Assembly (NCBI RefSeq): GCF_024166365.1
Contig: NC_064842.1
Location: 10,449,001-10,513,000 of the forward strand
Direction of reading: 5' to 3'
From: Elephas maximus indicus
Taxonomy: Eukaryota; Chordata; Mammalia; Proboscidea; Elephantidae
Length of the DNA stretch: 64,000 nucleotides
Part shown: positions 55,176 through 64,000 of the stretch, piece by piece
How positions within the stretch are numbered: the stretch's first letter is position 1
Layout of the letters: every line of letters begins with the position of its first letter
Made by a program: the position numbers and the translations under genes
Notes under the pieces: generated by a model
What the model was told of the DNA's origin: nothing
Database searches by the model: none
The model's input: the letters and a program-made list of their open reading frames with translations, nothing else

Positions 55176-55500
55176 TTGTTGTTTTTGTTGTTAGCCGCCA
55201 TCAAGTTGGTGACACCATGCACAACAGAACCACATGCTGCCCGGTCCTGTGCCATTCCCACAATCAGTTGCAGATCTGACTGTTGTGATCCATAGGGTTT
55301 TCATTGGCTGGTTTTCAGAAGTAGATTGCCAGGACTTTTTTCCCTGTTGTTTTAGTCTGGAAGCTCTTTGAAGCCTGTTCAGCGTCGTAGCAGCGCATAA
55401 GTCCTCACCGGCCGGTGGGCGGCGGCTGTGCCTGAGGTGAATTGGTGGAATCAAACATGGGTGTCTTGCATGGAAGACGAGAACTCTTGCACCGAACCAC
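55176..55500 (-). mobile_element. SINE with tRNA-Gly-like head, antisense
   Basis: The minus strand reads GTGGTTCGGTGCAAGAGTTC (box A), CATGTTTGATTCCACCAATT (box B), CTGAACAGGCTTCAAAGAGC and CTTCCAGACTAAAACAACAG. It ends GGCGGCTAACAACAAAAACA. It matches the copy at 49909 over its length. Confidence 0.87.
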
Positions 55501-55764
55501 TGTTTTGACGTTTAAAATAAGTATGGAAACCCACCCTATAGTCACGGTGTTCAGTACTAGTTATATAGGCAGAGATCTTGAAGAGCTGTCGTCAGCCCAG
55601 GGGGATGAGAGCCATTTGTATAGCTTGTCACACTCTGCAAGGTGTCATCTAGTATGCGTTAGCTAGTATTACTTCCTATGTTACCAATTTGCTGTAGGTT
55701 TAATTATTTTACCCCTTCAAAGAGGATAATAATAAGGACTAATCTTTATTACTTTTTTAAAATA

Positions 55765-55830
55765 TGTTAAGCATTTGTCTAAGCAAGCTACATGTTTCAA
55801 TTCATTTAATCTTCACATCAACCTTATGAG
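55765..55830 (-). mobile_element. MIR, antisense, part 1
   Basis: It reads 'taagcatttgtctaagcaag', 'attcatttaatcttcacatc' and 'aaccttatgagata'. An AfroSINE interrupts it. Confidence 0.8.
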
Positions 55831-55834
55831 ATAT

Positions 55835-56031
55835 ACACCCACTGCTGTGGAGTTGATTCCAACTCATAGCAACCCTACAGGACAGAGTAGAACTGCCCCA
55901 TAGGGTTTCCGTGGTTGTAATCTTTACCGAAGCAGATCACCACATCTTCCTACCACAGAGCGGCTGGTGGGTTCGAACCACTGACCTTTTGGTTAGCAGC
56001 CAAGCCCTTCCCCACTGTGCCACCCAGGCTC
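55835..56031 (-). mobile_element. AfroSINE, long type, antisense, inside a MIR
   Basis: It reads CACTGCTGTGGAGTTGATTC, CTGCCCCATAGGGTTTCCG, ACCTTTTGGTTAGCAGCC and CTGTGCCACCCAGGCTCC. The flanks TTATGAGATATA and TTATGAGGTATA form a likely target duplication. Confidence 0.93.
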
Positions 56032-56032
56032 C

Positions 56033-56130
56033 TTTTATGAGGTATAGGCTCCTGTATTATTCCACTTTACAGATAAAACATCAAGGCACATAGAGGTTAA
56101 GAAATTGCCCAAAATTACATAGCAAGTACC
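56033..56130 (-). mobile_element. MIR, antisense, part 2
   Basis: It reads 'tatgaggtataggctcctgt', 'ccactttacagataaaacat', 'agaggttaagaaattgccca'. The MIR is split again at 56131. Confidence 0.82.
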
Positions 56131-56336
56131 GTATTTTAACACAAACAATGCACACTTTTTACATTTGTTTGCCAACTGTGCCCCCATCCCCCACAGGGTA
56201 TTTTCATAAGTGCCTCTATGCTAATTTATTTTTACAGAGTAATTTTTTTTTAAGCGGTACTTTCAAAAATACCTGGGAGGTGGGGAGGTGTGGTTGGCAA
56301 ACTTAGAAGGCATGTGTTAAATTTGTGTTAAAAATA
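56131..56336. mobile_element. MITE-like palindromic element inside a MIR
   Basis: The left end GTATTTTAACACAAAC and the right end TTTGTGTTAAAAATAC are inverted repeats. The complementarity continues inward for about 85 bases (TTTGCCAACTGTGCCCCC pairs with GGTGTGGTTGGCAAA; GGTATTTTCATAAGTGCC pairs with GGTACTTTCAAAAATACC) around an AT-rich centre. MIR text resumes at 56341. This is the layout of a small nonautonomous DNA transposon. I do not assign a family. Confidence 0.7.
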
Positions 56337-56337
56337 C

Positions 56338-56395
56338 AATGGTAGAGCTGGGACTCCACGCAGGTGGTTTGGCTTCCGAGTCGTCACTTGTAATA
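56338..56395 (-). mobile_element. MIR, antisense, part 3
   Basis: 'aatggtagagctgggactcc' then 'acgcaggtggtttggcttcc' continues the antisense MIR after the palindrome. Confidence 0.7.
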
Positions 56396-57334
56396 AGATG
56401 CTAAATTATATAATTAGGGTAACCTGGCTGGTAAGTGAGGGACTCAGATCCTATCTCAAGTCCCAAGTTTTTTCTTTAACGATGTTACCTTGTGTTTACC
56501 TGATATCCAGGGCATTTATAAATAGTTTAAAAACTCGTTATGGAAACTATATGTACACGTGGTATATAAACACACACTTATCTCCGTATATTTAGGCAAT
56601 GTCCCTCAAATATGTTTGTACTAAGAATCCAGCAGACGCTCCCACTCAGATTAGACAGGGAAAAAACATGATAAAGGACCTCAAGCAGGAGACTTCACCG
56701 TCTTGACAGTCACCATTTATGCTGAAATGCACTGTTTTCAGCAAGAAGTATGATCCCAGTTTTCAAAGGTCAAATAAATCACCTTTAAAGTCGTGAAAAG
56801 GTAAACAGACTGATGCCTGGGCAACTTTCCTGAGTTTATGAGGTCTTTTGGCAACAGGGACAAGCAGAAGCCCCATCAATCACCTCCCCCCCTCCAAAAC
56901 ACAGAGCATTTATTCCTAGAGGGGATCACTCAGCCATTCGGGGTAATTTCTCCTGAAACTATTATTAGGAAATATTAAATCAAATGGAAATGGAAACCCC
57001 CAGAGTAAGCATATCTTTACAGAAAAGAGTTTCCCCTCTAGCCAAATTTCAGAAACGTAGCTGTGATTAAAAGGAGGCTGAGAGGGTGGTAGGAGTGAGG
57101 GGGTGGCTAGGAGTGAGGTGGAGGGGAGAACTGCTAGGAAAAGGAGTGGGGGGACAGTGGGGGGCAGGCTGGCATGACGTGACGTAAACGAAATTGTTGC
57201 CAGCGATGAAAAGTAATTCCACAGTGCGCCTCAGGGCATGTTTTACTGCCAGTCGCTTTCTGCTTTGCTGGTGTCATTTTCTCAGGTCTCTGAAAGGGCC
57301 ATGCAGACCTTCTTCCAGCACATTCTTTAAAAAA
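56396..57334. other. Intergenic, unique-looking
   Basis: No gene. A G-rich stretch lies at 57080-57175. Confidence 0.4.
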
Positions 57335-57379
57335 AAATTATATATATATTATGTATATATATATATATATATATATGTA
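57335..57379. repeat. (AT)n microsatellite
   Basis: Alternating TA with a few interruptions, adjoining a SINE insertion. Confidence 0.93.
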
Positions 57380-57555
57380 TACGCATGTGGCATAGTGGTT
57401 AAGTGCTACGGCTGCTAACCAAGAGGCCAGCAGTTTGAATCCACCAGGCACTCCTTGGAAACTCTACGGGGCAGTTCTACTCTGTTCTACAGGGTCGCTA
57501 TAAGTCGGAATCGACTTGACGGCAGCGGGGTGGTGGTGGTGGTGATACGCATATA
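57380..57555 (+). mobile_element. AfroSINE, short type, in the AT repeat
   Basis: It reads GTGGCATAGTGGTTAAGTGC, CAGTTTGAATCCACCAGGC, CTACAGGGTCGCTATAAGTC and GACTTGACGGCAGCGGGG, then a GGT repeat. ATACGCAT occurs on both sides, a likely target duplication. Confidence 0.94.
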
Positions 57556-57566
57556 TGTACGGGAAG

Positions 57567-57600
57567 TCACTGTGAGTAGTTGACTTGACAGCAACTGGAT
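57567..57600 (+). mobile_element. AfroSINE tail fragment
   Basis: AGTCACTGTGAGTAGTTGAC followed by TTGACAGCAACTGG matches only the shared SINE/RTE tail. A second AT repeat follows at 57599-57635. Confidence 0.65.
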
Positions 57601-57663
57601 ATATATATGTATTTATATATACATAAATTATATGTATCCAGGAGCCTAGTTTTTTTTTTTTTT

Positions 57664-57822
57664 TAGGAGCCCTGGTGGCGAAATGGTTCAGAGCTTAGCA
57701 GCTAACCAAAAGGTCAGCAGTTTGAATCTACCAGCTGCCTCTTGGAAACCCTTTAGGGCAGTTCTACTCTGTTCTATAGGGTTGCTATGGGTTGGAATCA
57801 ACTGGATGCCAATGGATTTTTT
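57664..57822 (+). mobile_element. AfroSINE, short type
   Basis: It reads AGGAGCCCTGGTGGCGAAAT, CAGCAGTTTGAATCTACCAG, GGGCAGTTCTACTCTGTTC and GGTTGGAATCAACTGGATGC. Confidence 0.94.
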
Positions 57823-58203
57823 TAAAATTTTATTTTATGTATCTATCTCACTGTAAATCTATAAGTCATCCTGTAAATGACTGTTCCCTGCAAGAAAATA
57901 AATGCCTTTTAAAGACCTTTTCAGCAAGTTCTTAAATTATGTGCCATTATTTCTCCATCTTGTAGTGAGCATGGGTCCAGTGTAAACAAAAACCCTTTGA
58001 AAGAGTCATGGCTCATGAGCTGCTGGATGCGTGTTTGATGATGCAGGCGTGTTAAAGCCCACAGCAAGACTCCTTAGCCTTTACTGTCTCCTCTGGTTTT
58101 TCCTCAGGCAAGACAGACCCTTCCTTCTGGAAAGGTTTCCCCCTGCTTAGATGTTCCCTGGTGTTTTGTTTTGTTTTTTATATACCATACTAGGCTTCAT
58201 GGA
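57823..58203. other. Intergenic, no gene supported
   Basis: AT-rich, no recognised element. Confidence 0.4.
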
Positions 58204-58420
58204 TAGGCCCCTGGGTGGCCAAACGGTTTGTGCTCAACTACTAACCTAAAGGTTGGTGGTTCGAACCCCCTCAGTGGCATTGCAGGAGTGGAAGAAAGGC
58301 CTGGAGTTCTGCTTCTAGAAGGATTACAGCCAAGAAAACCCCATGGAGCACAGTTCAACTCTGTAACACACAGGGCCACCGTGAGTTGGGATCAGCTTGA
58401 CAAAAACAGGTTTGGCTTTT
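58204..58420 (+). mobile_element. AfroSINE, long type
   Basis: It reads GGCCCCTGGGTGGCCAAACG, GTTCGAACCCCCTCAGTGG, GAAAGGCCTGGAGTTCTGC and GAGTTGGGATCAGCTTGAC. Confidence 0.93.
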
Positions 58421-59171
58421 TATTATTTTTTTGGTAGAATTCACAGGGATATTTGGGGGAGGACACATACTGAGTGCTTTAGAACTTTGTAAGAATTGGA
58501 TTTTAGAGTTTTATTTATTTTTGAGGTGGGAGGGAAGAGGGTGAGGGAAGAAAGGTTAGGAGGGAAGGTGAAAACTCAATTTTTTTGAGCTCCCTGCTTC
58601 TGAAACCAAAAGGGGGTCTGTTGAATCAATCTCAGTTAAAATTGACTTTCAATTCTTTTTTTTTTTTTGGGTGAACTTAGCCTGGGATTTGTCCAAGTCA
58701 GGCTCAAGAGACCACCAAGCGTTCTCATCAACCAGAGACCTAATTGTGGTCATTTATTATAGTCACTTATCTGATAGTAGCTTCATTATCTGTGATAGTT
58801 TTACAGGGACAAAATCCACCAGGCATCCAATGGGGTATATAAACATGTTACCTTGTGACAGGGTGTCTGTTACTTACTGTCAACACGCACTGGCCCTAGC
58901 CACATATCTGTAGCTTATATGAAGTAACGATGAGTTTAATAAGCGTCAGTGAAAGCTGCAATGTAAACATGGCATCAGGACTGTTTGCCTCTTAAACAAA
59001 TAAAGGTGCTGGAGCAGTGCAAACAGAGCTGGATGGGGGCCTAATGAGGTGGCCAGTGGGCGGCTGAGGTGAATTCCACCCTTCTTCACTGCAGGCAAGA
59101 TTATCACCCTAGACAATGCGTTTGTATTTGCAATACTTTAGAAGGGATGCCGCCCCAGATAACCTCTTCAA
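58421..59171. promoter_or_regulatory. Unique AT-rich sequence, candidate regulatory block at 58920-59160
   Basis: Repeat-free. The right part contains GCAATGTAAACATGG, TTAAACAAATAAAGG (forkhead-type) and CCTAATGAGG motifs. Function is inference. Confidence 0.35.
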
Positions 59172-59390
59172 CTGAACCAAACCAAACCAGTTGCCCTCAA
59201 GTTGATGCCAACTCATGGTGACACCAAGTGTTGCAGAGTAGAACTGTTCTCTGTAGTGTTTTCCAGGCTGACCTCTTTCAGAAGCAGATCACCAGGATTT
59301 TTTTTCCGAGGGGCCTCTGTGTGGGTTTGAGAGACCAACCTTTTGGTTACCAGTTGGGCGCACAATTGTTTGTGCCACCCAGGGACTCCT
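59172..59390 (-). mobile_element. AfroSINE, long type, antisense, with target duplication
   Basis: It reads GTTGCCCTCAAGTTGATGCC, GTTGCAGAGTAGAACTGTTC, AGAAGCAGATCACCAGG and GTGCCACCCAGGGACTCC. CTTCAACTGAA lies at both ends. Confidence 0.93.
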
Positions 59391-60021
59391 TCTTCAACTG
59401 AAGCTTACCCCAAACTTTGCTTTTGGGACTTGGGTGAATTTCCCATCTATCTGGGAACAAATACGTTCTGCAAAACGGACAGTGATTTGTCAGGATTATT
59501 ATCTTCAGAAAATGTCTAGTAAATTGCCTAGTTGTGAAAGGCGCCATGTTGGATGTTTATACAGCTAGCATTGCTTGGACACACCTCTTTTGATGGGAAA
59601 TTTTAATGTATGATGGACGATGGGTTTCAGTTCAGCCCCCTTGGACTAAAGCCACAAACCAAGCCATTGATAATCAGTAAAGTATGTGGGCTACAGGTGT
59701 CAGAATATCTGGAGTTGTTTGTATAGAGACTTACCCCATAGCTATGTCTACACGTAGGTGTGAGGTTACTTGCATGTCTTTATAACCTTAACTTGGAGAA
59801 GGGTGACAGGGCCCCTTGCCCAAGATGCCAGAGCTATTTTTGCACCCACAAGGAATGGGGACTGTGATTTGAAGGACAAAAAGGGAGACCAACCTCCCCA
59901 GATTCTCTCTTCTGGCTTGTTCCAAGTCCGTCATGATTTCTGCTAATAGGGACTGGTTTCATTTTTCTGGGATTAAAGTATTTTGTTGACTCTTTGACTT
60001 TAAAATGTAAACATTTTGCTA
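59391..60021. other. Intergenic, no gene supported
   Basis: No recognised element. Confidence 0.4.
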
Positions 60022-60222
60022 ATATGTTAGACTGTTAACTGAAAGGCTGGGGATTTGCATACACTCAGAGGCTCCTTGGAAGAAAGGCCTGGCAAATTAC
60101 TTCTGAATTATCAGCCACTGAAAACTGTGTGGAGCACAGTTCTGCTCTGACACACATGGGGATGCCAGGAGTCAGAGTCAGCTTGATGGTAAAGGGTTTT
60201 TTTTTTTTTTTTTTTGGCTTTT
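60022..60222 (+). mobile_element. AfroSINE, long type, 5'-truncated
   Basis: It reads TCCTTGGAAGAAAGGCCTGG, CAAATTACTTCTGAATTATC, GTGGAGCACAGTTCTGCTC and GTCAGAGTCAGCTTGATGG, with a poly-T end. Confidence 0.88.
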
Positions 60223-60279
60223 ATTTTCAGAGTGGCTACCATAAAAGGAGTTATTAGAAAACCTGAATAGAAGGTGTTA

Positions 60280-60395
60280 TTAGAAGAGCTGGGCTCAGAT
60301 CCCAATTCTGACACTTACCAGTTGGGTGAGACTTGAGAAAGCTCTTAACTACTTAAGTCCCGGTTTCTTTATCTGTAAAATGAGGATGACGTTAT
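60280..60395 (+). mobile_element. MIR fragment
   Basis: It reads 'ctgggctcagatcccaattc', 'tgacacttaccagttgggtg' and 'ctttatctgtaaaatgagga'. Confidence 0.85.
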
Positions 60396-61892
60396 ATAAA
60401 TATGTGTATATATATGTGTATTTTTATTTTTTGACAGCGTTTTGAGGAGTTGGAACTAGTACCAGAAAGACAAGCAATGAAAGTCTGCTGTGTTATTAAT
60501 AGGTCAGCATGCCATCGTTAGATCAATTAGCTAACTGTATCCTCACAGAATGAGACACCGCATAGCGGAGATTTGATAGAAAAGAAGGCGCTCAGAGGAG
60601 AAAATTGGCCTGCCTAGCTTATTCTGAAGAACGGTAGCTCTTTTTGCCATTGTTAGGTGTTGTAAAAAAGGGAACAGTGGTCAGATGCTTTTGGGAAAAC
60701 TAGGGTAGTTAAGTTTCTCTAATACAGGACTTCTCAGAGCCTTTAAAAGAGTTATGTGCCTTGCATATCCCTAAGAGGGTGATTTAATATGCAAACGTAG
60801 TCAACTGTGGGCATTCTCTCTCTCTTTAATAATTTTTTGAGGATCAGTATTCCTTAGAGTTCACAATTAGAAACTCTGGCCTAGAGCATCCACTTTTGTC
60901 CAGATGGCTTGGGGCCCAGTAGACCCTGTGCCCAGTGGTCATGAGGGAGATCCTGAACCTAAAGGAGCAAGATGTAGGTGGGAGGAGGGTTAATGCACGG
61001 TGGGTGCCAAAGGTGAGGACAGGCACCTAGGAAGGTGAAGTAAGAGAAAATTGAAGGCAAACATTTTTTTCCTTAGGTTTATAATCAAGGCAGCTTAGTG
61101 ACCTGGCTCGAAACCTCAGCAACTGGTTAGCATCCCCTAAAAGCCATCCACGGGCTAACCACCTCCTTGGGAGAGCCATGCATTTGGGAAAAGTTGTGTT
61201 ACATAAGTTTCTTTACTGCAGGGCTCTCAATGATGCCCATTATGAATCTCCAAGAGGGGCACGCGAACCCTCCAGGGCATAGCCAAGTTAGAGGCAAAGG
61301 AGAATAGAGGGAAAGGAGCAGGCAGAGCTAAAGGAGGAAGATGAGGTGGAAATGGTAGGAAATCCAGTGGGCTCTTCAGAGACATCATCATCGTCTTCAT
61401 CGTTTCCTCAGACTGACTTCTATACGGCTTAGGAGCTTTTCATTCTTCCATTCCAGAGAAGTGACTTGTAGGGGTGGTTCTCTGGTTATCAGCTGGGTGG
61501 TGTGTGGATGGTTCAGTGCAAAGCTTTCACAGCTGGTAAAGAAAATCTATCCTGCACAGCATTGGTGGGGCTGGGGGCGTAATCCTCCATTGTCCTGTGC
61601 TATGATTTCAGCTCCTACCCTCTTTTCTTCATTGCTAATAATTTTCTAATGGGCAAGAACTTGTTATATTTCTCTGTAACCCCAACCCCTTCTCACCCAA
61701 CCACTCCCACTTCTCTTTACAATTCATAAAACATATCTTAGCCCAGGAATCCTTTAATAAAGTGACAATTCCTTTTAAAGAAAAATCTTCATGTTGATAA
61801 AGGAAGTTTTGGAAGCAGAGTATGTCCGTGGTCACAAAGGAGAGGAAAACCTGAGTTGAAGACCAGTAGTCAACCAGAGGTCCTTGAGAGGC
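60396..61892. other. Intergenic, no gene supported
   Basis: Short AT microsatellite near 60405-60420 and short frames only. Confidence 0.4.
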
Positions 61893-62070
61893 TCTAATAG
61901 TTTGTGCTCTGCTGGTAACCTGAAGTTGGCGGTTTGGGCCCACCCAGTGGCACCATGGGAGCAAAGGCCTGGTGATCTCCTTCTGCGAAGATTATAGCCA
62001 AGAAAGCCCTATTGAGCAGTTCTGCTCTGCAGCACATGGGGTTGCCATGAGTGGGAATCGACAACAAGAA
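61893..62070 (+). mobile_element. AfroSINE, long type, 5'-truncated
   Basis: It reads TTTGTGCTCTGCTGGTAACC, AAAGGCCTGGTGATCTCCTT, GAGCAGTTCTGCTCTGCAGC and GTTGCCATGAGTGGGAATCG. Confidence 0.88.
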
Positions 62071-62307
62071 CAGTGAGCTAAAGGCACCTGAGTCTCTGTG
62101 TCTTGGAGCTTGCAATGTGTTCCAAGAATGTCTACATCTTGGATACAGTAAGCAGCCTTCAGAGAGAGCAAGTTCTTTAGCAGCAAAGCTTGCTTCTGAA
62201 GTCTGCCATGAAGTTGTCAATTACCAAGAATCTACTTCCTGTCAACACTGGTCTTGAATGACAGTGACAGAACTGGGCTTTTATTTGCTTGGCCTTTCTC
62301 AAATCCC
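62071..62307. other. Short intergenic interval
   Basis: Nothing recognised. Confidence 0.4.
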
Positions 62308-62448
62308 TACTTTCTCCTTGAAGGAGACACAGCTCTGTGGACATACGGCCTTTGTACTTTCTCCTTGAAGGAGACACAGCTCTGTGGACATACGGCCTTT
62401 GTACTTTCTCCTTGAAGGAGACACAGCTCTGGGGACATACGGCCTTTG
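62308..62448. repeat. 47-bp tandem triplication
   Basis: Three head-to-tail copies start at 62308, 62355 and 62402. The first two are identical; the third differs at one internal base (CTGGGGAC for CTGTGGAC). Each contains CTCCTTGAAGGAG, an inverted repeat. The near identity suggests a recent duplication. Confidence 0.95.
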
Positions 62449-63319
62449 GGGCTGTAGAGGGGGAAGCTTTGTTTTTTTTTTCTCTATCTCCTTCCCTTCC
62501 CACCTCAGTCCATTTCTCTACTACTTTCAACCAACATTTATTAAGCACATAGGAGAGGATGTGCCAGGGACACACTGATGCTTTGATGTATGAGTGACAT
62601 GCCATGTTTTTAAAACAACAGTGAAGAAATATGTGCAGAGGCTCTTCCACAGCCAATGACAAACTACCCATACTTCCTAGCAGGAAGCTCAGGTCGGCCT
62701 CGTGGTTTGAAGCTCAGGAAGGACATCTGTGATGACAGAGCTCAAAAAAGCAGATGGTTTCTTGAGTTGCTTATTTCTTTGGGAAAAAAAAAGTGTGGTC
62801 TAATTTACGTATATATATATATATATAGAAATAGAAATGCCCAGTTGTTTAAAAAACCCTATTAGTTCATAACAATGCTCTGCTGCTTGAATAAATAATT
62901 GAATTTGACATTTTCTTAAGATTCCTTGTCCCTTCTCAGGCACTCTGTTCATCACGTGTTGGGTCAGGGAATTCGTGTGGGTGATAATGGAAGATCTGAA
63001 TCATGGGCAAAATGTCAAAATGTCAAAATCGCCATAGGATTTTACCTCTCTCTCTCTATATACATATATATATATATATATTTCCTTGTAATAAAAACTT
63101 TCTTATGCCTCATCATGGCATTAAGAAATCAAAGATGGCTCTAGGTGTCTTCTTTTCCACATAAATGTCAGGTCAGGATCCAGACAGTTTATTTTTAACA
63201 GTACAAACTGCTGACCTGTCTCCAGAGAATCAGAGTTTTCATCGGAATTCTCAAGAGCAGGGCTGTAGGCAGGCAGAGGGAGGCGGAGACTTGGTGTCCT
63301 TGGCAGCTGAGCTACCACA
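62449..63319. other. Intergenic with AT microsatellites
   Basis: AT repeats lie at about 62809-62827 and 63058-63081. No gene supported. Confidence 0.4.
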
Positions 63320-63470
63320 CTGATTTAGGTTTTGGAAGCTTTGGAGCAATTAGCAGATCGCCGTGCCATCTGCAGGCATTAATTGACTGCCCCGGCCACC
63401 TGCTGCCGAGGGTTCGCTTTCTTTGACAAGTGGCAAATGAGAGTGAAAGGTCAAATAGCAGCGAACACTA
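63320..63470. promoter_or_regulatory. Candidate conserved noncoding element
   Basis: Repeat-free block with GAGCAATTAGCAGATC, GCATTAATTGACTG, TGACAAGTGGCAAATGAG and GAAAGGTCAAATAG motifs in mixed-GC DNA. Function is inference. Confidence 0.4.
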
Positions 63471-63477
63471 TTACTAG

Positions 63478-63665
63478 CTTTCCATTTACTGAGTGCCTAT
63501 AACATGCCAGCCCTTGCACACTTATTTTGCCTAAGCTTATTACCAAGATTTCAAAATAGTCATTATTATCATGCGCATTTTCAGATGAGAAAATGGAGAC
63601 TGAGAAAGGGACTTGTCCAAGGCTGTACGGCTAATAAGTAAAGCTGGATGGAGTGCACCAGGCTG
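63478..63665 (-). mobile_element. MIR, antisense
   Basis: It reads 'tttactgagtgcctataaca', 'cattttcagatgagaaaatg', 'gggacttgtccaaggctgta' and 'cggctaataagtaaagctgg'. Confidence 0.8.
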
Positions 63666-64000
63666 CGCTTTTATACCCTGCCAATCGCTGAATGATCTGC
63701 ACTTCATTAGGTCCTTAAAGAGGGCACGCCACTAATGGAAGTCATATGTAGTTTTTTTTTTTTTTTTAATTTCAACTGTTTGTAGACCAGATGGAGACAA
63801 GACACACTTTTATAAGCATAAAAATATTTACAAAAATAAACACAATTGCCAAGTTGCAGAGCACAGGGACACAGCTACTGACAGAAAGGAAACAGGGTAT
63901 AGGATTAATAAAATCTCCTACAAACCTAGAATAATAGAATCATTGGGCCTGGGGAACTAAAGACCATGTAATCTCATGCACTAGATTTAAGTTTTTTGAG
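63666..64000. other. Right-edge intergenic sequence
   Basis: A T tract lies at 63753-63768. No gene or named repeat recognised. Confidence 0.4.

Noticed and set aside
62177..62671. 164-codon minus-strand frame with internal repeats
   Set aside because: The repetition is the 47-bp DNA triplication read through; there is no evidence of a protein.

Overview
This is a mammalian nuclear window, almost certainly from an afrotherian and most like an elephant or another paenungulate. It carries about 30 AfroSINE copies, fragments of the RTE-type LINE whose 3' end the AfroSINEs share, one L1 3' untranslated segment, and older mammal-wide repeats (MIR, L2, MaLR/MLT1 LTRs). The species call is inferred from repeat content and was not tested by a search.

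The window holds one convincing protein-coding gene: the homeobox gene HLX (H2.0-like homeobox). It is on the + strand in four coding exons (11644-12238, 13162-13341, 14079-14263, 16013-16528) with consensus splice sites. It predicts a 491-residue protein with a complete homeodomain at residues 277-336. A GC-rich promoter and 5' UTR precede it. A short 3' UTR with AATAAA at 16852 follows it.

Layout: 1-7800 is repeat-rich left flank: an old dispersed repeat split by an ERVL-like LTR, four AfroSINEs and TG microsatellites. 7806-19865 is a 12-kb zone around HLX with only one recognised AfroSINE, which lies in intron 1. It also contains a ten-copy 15-bp minisatellite 0.8 kb upstream of the start codon. 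16.9-29.7 kb is GC-rich noncoding DNA with several CpG-dense patches and no second convincing gene. 30-64 kb is an intergenic landscape of nested repeats: two head-to-tail RTE copies inside what looks like one MaLR LTR (33376-38541), two inverted RTE 3' fragments, MLT1 LTRs, two copies of a second SINE with a tRNA-Gly-like head, and a palindromic MITE-like element inside a MIR. Several unique AT-rich blocks with homeodomain-type motifs (42.9-43.4, 58.9-59.2, 63.3-63.5 kb) are candidate distal regulatory elements.

No operon, CRISPR array, RNA gene or novel multi-gene system is supported. The most unusual material is the repeat biology: SINE/LINE tail sharing, SINE-body homology in the RTE 5' region, nested insertions and the hairpin element. 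The SINE-depleted regulatory domain of HLX is also of interest.
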